A stretch of 64,000 nucleotides of DNA from Phlebotomus papatasi (lineage: Eukaryota > Arthropoda > Insecta > Diptera > Psychodidae). Position 1 is the stretch's first letter, and each line of letters opens with the position of its first letter. The stretch spans positions 4,712,001-4,776,000 of the forward strand of contig NC_077222.1 in assembly GCF_024763615.1 (NCBI RefSeq), written 5' to 3'. Under the pieces are notes generated by a model that was given only the letters and a program-made list of their open reading frames with translations, made no database searches and had not been told where the DNA came from. The translations under genes were made by a program, and so were the position numbers. Shown piece after piece: positions 56,201 through 64,000 of the stretch.

Positions 56201-56944
56201 AAATTATTTCATTTGAAAACTTCACGTACCGTTAACAATAAAGATTAGCACTTAATTTAACTAAAATTAGCCAGAAATATGACATAAATATTAAACAAAA
56301 CAAATAAACAACAGTCACCTTATTATGTTTTTCATTGGAAAGCATGGTCGATCGATGAAAAATTCGATGGTAAAAAGGGTAAAAAGCTACACTTTTAATT
56401 TTTCTGAGAAATTAACAAATTGAAATTTGTGAGTGTGAATGAATTTTCGATTTATTTGGAGCAAAATTAACTAAATGATGAAAATGTGATATAGAAAATA
56501 TATAAATATAATAATACAGTAGTGTATTTATCATGAAAACAATGACGTTTCCATTTGGAGCAGGTTTTGAATTAGCTTAATTTAGCCTTATTAAACTTTT
56601 TCGTCCAGTGGAATACTAATTTGGAAAATGGGAAATTGGATTTTGAGAACGTTTTATATAAAAATGGTAAACAAGAATTAAATTTAGTATATCTTGTTAG
56701 TTACAATTAAGATTAGGATTAATCATCTCTGCTTTTTTCCCGCCCCCCATTCGGCCATTTCCGTCTTAGCGTCGATTCCAACTTCCGAGATGAAAACGTT
56801 GGAAAATCTCTTCATGAGTTGTATATTTCGGGACCGAACATGTGCATGTAAGTCACTTATATGGAAAAATGGGTATGCTCACAGAGAGAGGTTTGAAAAA
56901 CCTATCCATGAAGGCTGTTTGGCTTTCTATCTGACTAAAAATAG

Positions 56945-57815
56945 ATTAGGGGAGACTGGGGCAAAAGTCACAAATTAAAGATTTCAAAATTCAATATCTT
57001 CCAAGATAAAAGAGATAGCGGGTTAAAATTTTTCCATAGATGTCTCCGATGGACCTTCTTCAAACTCGTAAGTTTCTTAAAATTCGAACAAGGAATTTGG
57101 AAAATAAAAAATATCGAAATTTTTAGCCCTGTTTTTCAAATATTCAATATCAATTTTTACCTACTTATTTTCCAAAATTGATGCTTTGGTGAATATTTCC
57201 TAAATGACTTGAATTATTTGAATACGAAGCCGCTATCTATTTGTGTATTTATTTATTGTATGTGTATTGTATCTATGTATCTATGTATCTATTGTATGTA
57301 TTTATTTCGAATTTGTGTGAAAGCAAAAATAAATTTATTAAAAAAATATCTAATGAACTTGATATTAAAAATTTTCTTCAATATTTCTTCCATTTCTTCC
57401 ATATTCCGCTTCAATAATATTATGGAAGAGTTATATTGATGATTTTTGTCTCAATGTGTAGAGGTAAACAATATTGAAATACAATATGGAAGAAAAACCA
57501 TCCATATTGAAAAGAATATTGAAGAAATTGCCTACACACTAGACAAATTTCCTTCGATAATCCAAATTATTATGTCCAAATATTTCACTAATGTGTAGGC
57601 GATTTTCATCCATATTAAATATTGATTGCAAATATTGATGAAATTTTTTCCTAGTCTATAGACAGCTTTATATACAATTATCACATAATTATCAGTAATT
57701 GATGATAAACTAACTAATATTTAATAGAAAAATGTGTAAATCTCTTAGGGAAAATAACAAAAAATTCACATCATTCGAAGGCATGAACGTTCGAAGGGAG
57801 AGTACTTTCCCCTAC
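56945..57815. mobile_element. Probable TA|GGGG element with a nested fragment
   Basis: It begins taggggagactggggcaaa and could end at gagtactttcccctac (57800-57815). The last 140 bases resemble 23715-23850. The fragment at 57345-57669 and a tatc microsatellite at about 57265-57305 lie inside. The pairing of the two ends is weak, so the extent is tentative. Confidence 0.4.
57345..57669. mobile_element. Short copy of the AAGCTGTCTATA element
   Basis: It is the reverse complement of about 30212-30520, with the right end tagtctatagacagctttat. The rest of the 2-kb element is missing. Confidence 0.75.
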
Positions 57816-58046
57816 TAATCCTATCTACAATGTCCGATCGGTGAAGACCATCCTTAAGTTTTACAATTAGAGTAAAGCTTACAAATAGCGGGGGTAAATC
57901 CACCCCTTGAAGGTAAAGTTATCCACATCTACGGTAGGGAAACTTGGGCACCATCAAACACGGGGTAGCACCGAACACTAATTTCCGTTTCTAAACTACT
58001 TGGACTATCTCTATCTTGTCTTTTGTGGACAAGCATCCCTATAATG

Positions 58047-58913
58047 CAGAGGCGAGAAAGAACCGTTGAAACCGAATAAACGTCAAATAAAACATGTCCC
58101 GTCAAATAATTTCGTCAGATATCTTTAAGTTTTCTGCAGAAAATATCTACACTTCTGCCGAAAATCTGCCGAGAAATCTGTAGATATTCCTACGAATTTT
58201 ATTTGGGCTTGGGACAAAATTCGTCAGAAATTTTTGCAGATTTTCTGACGAATCCTGGTGCACACTCTGACGAATTTCTGTAGATATTTTGCCGATTTTC
58301 TGTAGATTTTTCTACATTCCAGACTTTCCAGACAGCTGTGTCAGAAAAGATGGAATATTTTTCACTGAAGTTTGCAAAATTCTATAGAGTTATTCTTAGT
58401 GATATCACAGTGTTTATATAAAATAAAGAATTCTGCGACGCCGTGTTATAAGTAGAGAATAGTGAAGTGAAAACTTTAAGCAGAATGTCAACCTAAACTT
58501 CGTGTTTTTGTATCATTCGATTGGCGATTTTTAAGAAATTAGTATTTTTGTTCGCAACTTTTTACTTATCTAAAATGTGTACTCGGTAATGCTTGTTAAG
58601 CAGAGCATACCATTTTCTTTATAACTTCTACAGTTTCTTCATAAATCAACAATATTTTTGTGAAGTAATGGAGGTTATGCAGATTTTCGGCAGAATTTCT
58701 GCCAAAAATCTACAGATTTTCTACGCAGAAATTCTTCTGAAAATCTACAGATTTTCTCTGAATGTACTAGAATATACCGTTAAAATTCAAAAAACCTCCG
58801 AGTAAAATCTGCAGGTAGAGCAATGATTTGACGGGGTAAGTCAATGGTAAAACGCTACTAGAACAAACTTATTTTGACGTTTATTCGGTTTCAACGGTTT
58901 TTGCACACCTCTG
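58047..58913. mobile_element. hAT-type MITE, copy 2, itself interrupted
   Basis: The ends cagaggcgagaaagaaccg and ttgcacacctctg match the 130-bp copy at 25365-25494. It is flanked by a perfect 8-bp duplication, ctataatg (58039-58046 and 58914-58921). The extra length is due to the insertion at 58098-58836. Confidence 0.9.
58098..58836. mobile_element. Innermost element (CCCGTCAAAT ends)
   Basis: It begins cccgtcaaat and ends atttgacgggg, between halves of the hAT-type MITE. Subterminal sequence is dense in tctacagattttctg, ctgcagaaaat and cgtcagaa words in both orientations. No transposase is seen. Confidence 0.85.
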
Positions 58914-59025
58914 CTATAATGCCTAAAAACTTCTATAGGTTTTGTCATCAGAAGTCGAATATCTGCTTAAAAAATCACAGTGTTTGGTGCTACCTCGTGT
59001 TTGGTGGTGCCCCAGTTTCCCCTAG

Positions 59026-61210
59026 ATAGATACCGCCGTTTTACTTTATTTTTTATATACTTTTTTAGTAGGTTAAAATTATTGTTTTTATCTCGATTAG
59101 GTTCTTTATAACCTTCCAAATTAGGAAAGTTTTGCTTGTATAGCGTGTCAATTTTATTTAAATCTAATAAAATTAACTAAAAGAGGAAAACAAATTATTG
59201 TAAAATTTAAAGCCCAAAATTCTTAAAGGGTGCTAGAAATTCTTGAACATTATCAGTCCTTGGGAAACGAAAATCAGACAGCGACTTTCCTAAGCGTCCT
59301 AAGCAATAAAAGACGATAGAAAGAAATTTATTGGTGATTTTGATCATTTCATTGTCGCCCTTCTTTTTTTCTTTAAATCTTTTTTTTTCACTCGTTATCC
59401 CATCTCATTCCCTTTAATCTTTTACTAACCCCTTCCGAAAAAAAAACAGAAAACATCCCCAAACTTTCTCATTCAACTTTTTTTTTGCTGAAACTCTTTA
59501 TAGGAAAAACTTTCAAGTGATTTATTTAAATTTTCATATCACTCTATTTTGCCCCCATAAATATTTACTTGCTGTAGAGCACAAAATTTTCCATTATTCG
59601 CCTTTGGTTGCGACAGTAGTGAGCCAAATAGCAAATAATGAAATTTGTATTGGACAAAAATCTGTTACAATCATTTCATTACATTTTCTCACTCTCACAT
59701 TTTTTGGGGGAGTACTGCAAAAAGGATCCCCCTGGCACATTTTCCCCACTAAATCCACCCACTTATGTAACACATAAATTTTATGTGCAAATAAATATGA
59801 TATAGCTGATATGGTGCGCAAATATCGCATTTACGATTATGTAGCGAGTTACGGTTGTTTTTTGTTACTCCTCCACCAAAAAAAACAACCTCCCAGAAAA
59901 TAACTTTAGAGGTGGGAAATGTTTTTGATGGGTCAGACAGTAGAATAAAAGTTAAAACTTTAACTTTCCTATATAACTTCTTTCAGAAGTAGAGATATTA
60001 GAGTTGGATAAAGGTACTACAGTAAGTAATATTGCATAGCATGAAATAGTTTAGGTTTAAAGAGAACCAATCATTTTTGTTCAAAATTGTCCATAGAGAA
60101 GAATTTGATATGTGGGATTTTCACAAATGAGAGAGAGCAAAGTTTTCATCTATTTTCAATGCTTTATTTATTTTATTATGACGTTATTAACTATTCCTCT
60201 GTCTCTGTTTGATGAATTTCGAGGTGGGTGGCAAAAAATATAATACAGAGAATCTATTGGAGGGAGTGACCTATGTTATTTCACAGGGAAAAAGGGAAAA
60301 ATGGGGGATGTACCATCCACTCTGAAATATATATATTGAGAATGAATATTTTATTAATAAAACGCGAACAGCCGCATTAAAGTCCTCCCCGTCAAATGTG
60401 AACCATGCATTTAATAATAAAATAGTACATTGCACACAAATTCACTTTTATGTGCACACATTGATGCTGCACTATGAGTTGTATGTTTATGATGCTTTTG
60501 CCCACCGAAAAACTCCAACCCAAATATCCCACCGTCACTCATCCACCAGAGGCCCCCACAAAAAGGGGCAGGGATAGGGGATAGAGCTAGGTTTGAATTT
60601 TCACAAACGAAAATGGGCATCACCTCTCCCTTCTGTTTTAGTTTGTTACTTTGTGTTTTGTTATACATTAGATGTGAGAGGACGAAAATAATTTTGGCAG
60701 AAATTTCATTTGCATCCCTCTTTCACCTTCAATTCTCAACTTTCCAGAGGGTATTTTAATTAGTTCGAACTGGTTGGATTTTTCTTTGGAAGTCGTACAA
60801 TTCATGGGTTGATGGTGAGGTTGCATTTTGCAGAGAAAACACAGCACCTAGTAACTTATTACTAAAGACGTCTCAATTCTTCTATTAAAACAATAAAAAT
60901 TCTTTAAATTAGCAAAAAGAAGCAAAATTTTATCATTAATTTTCAAATAAATGTAAGTTAGTTATAAATGTTTAAGTTACTTTTTTTTATTATTTTTTGA
61001 AGAGTTCTACGAATTTACTTCAAAAATCTAAAATTTACTTCAAAATACAAAAATTTTGAGGTAAATATTGGACAGCAGTAGGGCAGTATGAGGATGGGGT
61101 AGTTCAGTTTTTTTCTCGGTTTTTCATACCTCTTTGAGAAGAATTAGCTAAAACCTTCATGCAGTTAGTATCTGCATGATGGTACTATTCCAATGAAAAA
61201 TTAACATGTT
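59026..61210. other. Intergenic sequence, no gene recognised
   Basis: The sequence is AT-rich with a few C-rich or G-rich patches (59700-59760, 60480-60600). No element ends and no convincing coding frames are seen on either strand. Confidence 0.45.
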
Positions 61211-61214
61211 TTTT

Positions 61215-61405
61215 TTAGCACTTTACTGTTCTCAATTACTTCTGCATTATAAACTTTTCTTTGTATTGGTTCTTGTCTCGACTGTTTTCTCTAGTCCGCG
61301 CCGTGTTCTGAAACAAACAAATAGCCGTGATAAGAACCAATACAAAGAAAAGACGATTAGAAGCACTTTAAATCACTAAAGTGCTAAAAAAGACAGGTTA
61401 ATTTC
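61215..61405. mobile_element. MITE related to 27016-27235
   Basis: The ends tttagcactttactg and taaagtgctaaaaaa are inverted. Inside, ttttctttgtattggttctt and aagaaccaatacaaagaaaa pair, around gccgtgttctgaaac, which is shared with the copy at 27016-27235. Confidence 0.75.
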
Positions 61406-62065
61406 TCATTGGAATAGCACCGTGATAAAACAATAAAACAATATGCACTAAAATCATAAATTTCGCAGCGTTTCTAGGTTGAGTACAGGTATTTGTTTTT
61501 AGAACATCCGATAATTTAAATAAAAATATTACAGCTGTAGCGGATTATAGTCACTGCAGTACTTCTTAATAAGTTCTTTTTTCTTCTTGGAAACTATTCA
61601 CAATCACATCTTAAATGAGCTTTTCTTGAAAAAAACACTTGTCTTTTTTCTCTTCTCATAGCTAACTACCTTTTCTGAATTTATATATTTAAGCCTACTA
61701 TTTCCAAAAGTTTCAAACATTTTATTATTATTTATTTATTTCTATGTAGGGAAGACCAGGGCAGAATAAGCCACGCATGGTATTAGAAAGTGGGATGTTA
61801 TAGCCTGCTGTAGATGGAATATTGAGGAAACCACTACTTTATTCGAAGAAAACACATCCTTTCCTGTTCATTGAAATATTTATCAGCCTATTACAAACAT
61901 TTTTCCTATAAATTAAACGCAATGAAAAATTTCATTTGCTGGATAATCCTGCGCCGGCTTCCCTATCGGACTTTTATTCCATTTTGTAGATTGTTCACTT
62001 TACAAATTTATAATTCAGATTAACAATATTTTTTGAAAAATGTCCATTCAGACGCTCCAATCATT

Positions 62066-62162
62066 TGCACCAGACGGGATTCGAACTCATAACTGTGACT
62101 GTCGAGTCGGCGGTCACACCGCCCAATAGTCCAACGCTCTTACCAATTGCACCACGGACCCC
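62066..62162 (-). mobile_element. tRNA-like pol III promoter, probable SINE head
   Basis: On the minus strand, an A-box-like gtggtgcaattggtaagagc (near 62136-62155) and a B box gagttcgaatcccg (62075-62088) are spaced about 50 bases apart, longer than in an ordinary tRNA. The flanks do not form an acceptor stem. I read it as the head of a tRNA-derived SINE or a decayed tRNA copy. Confidence 0.5.
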
Positions 62163-62984
62163 TTTCAAACATTTTACTTGTTATAAATGTACAAGAAAAT
62201 GAAACTTCTCAAGTTTACTGTGTTTGATCAATTGCAGAATCAATGAAATTGTCTATAAAATAAAACAATAGTACTTGTTTTTTTACTTATTTAGCAATAA
62301 TAATGAGATATTTAGAACTAGATGAATTTTGAGGTGATACAAAAAAATTTGCTTAAGAGGTTACATGGGTCACGAAAACTAAAATATGTATCAGCATATT
62401 TTCTCTATTTTTTCTTCAGTTTGTTGTAAGGTCCAATCCCATATCTGTTATTTATTTACTCATTTCTTTTTACCAGATGATAGAAAAAAATTATAGATTG
62501 ATGATTTGGTATTTTTGAATACATAGGTAATTTTATATCAGATCTCCCAACATTTGATTTTGGTCACATTAGGCCTCAAGGCCTATGACCTTGGCAAGGG
62601 GGGAAACAAAAAAAAAAACTTTATTAAATTCAAGCTGTCAATAAACCTTTCCTTAAAACCCCTTTCTGTTGTTTTAAAAAGAACACTGATTTTGCGGTAA
62701 ACAAGATTACTTAAGAGTAAGATTCATTTGAAATCAAAAAGTTAAATATTTCCTTATAGCAAAAGAGTTAAATTCGTATTTGAATGTATGATTTTTTATA
62801 TCCTTGATCACAAGTTTTGTTACAAGACTGAACATGGTGTAAAATACGCTGTAATGGTACTATTTTTGTATTAATTTTTATTGAAAAAAATCTTTTTTTC
62901 CAAAAATCTTTTGTTCAACTACGAATTTAATTTATTTGCTAACTGGAAATATTTGGCTTTTAAATTTCAGATGAATCTATTCGG

Positions 62985-63165
62985 ACACTGACTGAGAGAA
63001 ATCCGTAAAAGTTAAAATAACATTCCGGAAATGTGTATTTTACCATGTAGTATTGATCCGAAATCGGTGTAAATATTATGCTTTCTAGGTGTAATAGGGG
63101 TTAAAGTTACCTTTTTTCATGTTAATTTTACCCTTAAAAAGCAGTAAAAGCAAAATTTTTTTTTT
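62985..63165. mobile_element. CACTGAGA-end MITE, copy 2
   Basis: It shares its core with 2131-2345 in the opposite orientation (gtattgatcc, atcggtgtaaatat, catgttaattttaccc). It begins near cactgactgagagaaatcc. Confidence 0.6.
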
Positions 63166-63649
63166 AAAAAAGATCTATGAAAATCATGTGCTAGGGGTTA
63201 AATTTTTCAAATTTCTAAATAAAAAGTTTAGAAAATTTAATTTATATGTTTAAGAGCATGATTTTTTTTATTGTGTTGAAAAAATATTGTGTTGTTGTTT
63301 CTTTTTGTCTTCGTGACTCACGTAACCCTTAAAATTTTCAGAATACCTGAGAAGCAGTTTCAGATATACACACAGAGTAATTTCCTGTGTTAAATAATTT
63401 ATTGTTTTTATTTAAAAGTATTCAGAATATTTATTGATAATTTTTAGCAAGTCATTATCCTCGGAAAAAAATTAAAATGCAATAAAAAAGATTTTTTGTT
63501 GAAAACTAAAAAAATATTCACAAATTGTACATAAAATTGTATAATTTTTTTCAAAATGCATGTATTTAGAAATTGAGTTTTCCTTACTACTTCAGAAATT
63601 TCAAATTTTAAAATGTTGATAATCTAATTGTTATAACTAAAGCGAAATA

Positions 63650-63851
63650 GGGGGAAGTGGGGCATCTTTGAAAGTAGGGCAGCTTTGAAATTGGGATTTT
63701 TCACGTATTTTTAAATAAAATTGAGCCTTTTCGTAATATAATTTAGCTTTTCAATCAGTTTGTGCAGCTAAATTATATCACGATAAGGCTCAATTTTATT
63801 TAAAAATAGGTTAAAAATCCAAATTTCAAAGGTGCCCCACTTCCCCCTAAT
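63650..63851. mobile_element. TA|GGGGGAAGTG MITE, copy 3
   Basis: The left end tagggggaagtggggcatct and the right end ggtgccccacttcccccta are inverted next to TA. The interior pairs along most of its length (aattgagcc..., ggctcaatt). It is the best-preserved copy of this family in the window. Confidence 0.9.
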
Positions 63852-64000
63852 ATTTTTTAAATATTCAGAAATGTTTTAGCAATTAAAAAACCTTTCTTTT
63901 GAAAATAAAATTAATAAAATCGAGCAACTATTGAGGAATTTAAAACAAAGTTTAAAGTTTTCTCATTTATAAGAGAAACATTAGAAAAAAATTGTTATAA

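Larger units (their letters stand above)
57934..59025. mobile_element. TA|GGGGAAAC MITE split by two nested insertions
   Basis: The left (gtagggaaacttgggcacc, aaacacggggta) and right (gtgtttggtggtgccccagt, ttccccta) parts match the intact 202-bp copy at 5631-5832. The hAT-type element at 58047-58913 interrupts it. Confidence 0.9.

Overview
The window is AT-rich, intron-rich insect DNA, most likely from a dipteran. It holds most of one gene, bruchpilot (brp), the insect ELKS/CAST/ERC active-zone scaffold, read on the + strand. Sixteen coding exons between 10125 and 28822 have matching splice phases. They encode 1374 residues of continuous coiled coil ending in the brp C-terminal signature GPAGFLKSFF. 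The near identity of short exons to remembered Drosophila Brp points to Diptera. The wealth of small DNA transposons would suit a nematoceran such as a sand fly, but that is only a guess. The exons for the long-isoform N-terminus are not seen and should lie before position 1.

Layout. At 1-700 there is a short tandem repeat and a MITE. At 791-1765 a GC-rich exon encodes a Pro/Ser/Tyr/His-rich head and ends phase 0 at a strong donor, so it can splice to the first coiled-coil exon at 10125; I read it as the alternative N-terminus of a short Brp isoform. The 8.4-kb intron that follows (1766-10124) is full of MITEs and minisatellites. The coiled-coil exons run from 10125 to 28822. A candidate 18-base microexon lies at 16382-16399.

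Behind the canonical stop and a poly(A) signal at 28983 lie five further in-phase exons (29324-36151; 244 codons plus stop). They resemble the C-terminal part of non-insect ELKS/ERC proteins. The locus therefore seems able to make two different C-termini: the short vesicle-tethering brp tail or an ancestral ELKS-like tail ending in ETSC.

From about 36.2 kb to the end I recognise no cellular gene. The region holds a 1.8-kb repeat element with terminal inverted repeats (37549-39357), a 333-bp satellite carried inside another repeat (39637-41457), three hairpin MITEs placed end to end (43160-43601), a 1.6-kb palindrome made of two half Tc1-like elements inside a pogo-type element (46021-47938), a broken 1.3-kb Tc1/mariner transposon (49801-51099), a tRNA-derived SINE (about 54685-54962), two tRNA-like sequences, and a three-level nest of MITEs (57934-59025). 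Many elements share a TA|GGGG end. One of them carries a remnant of a pogo-type (pipsqueak-like HTH) transposase.
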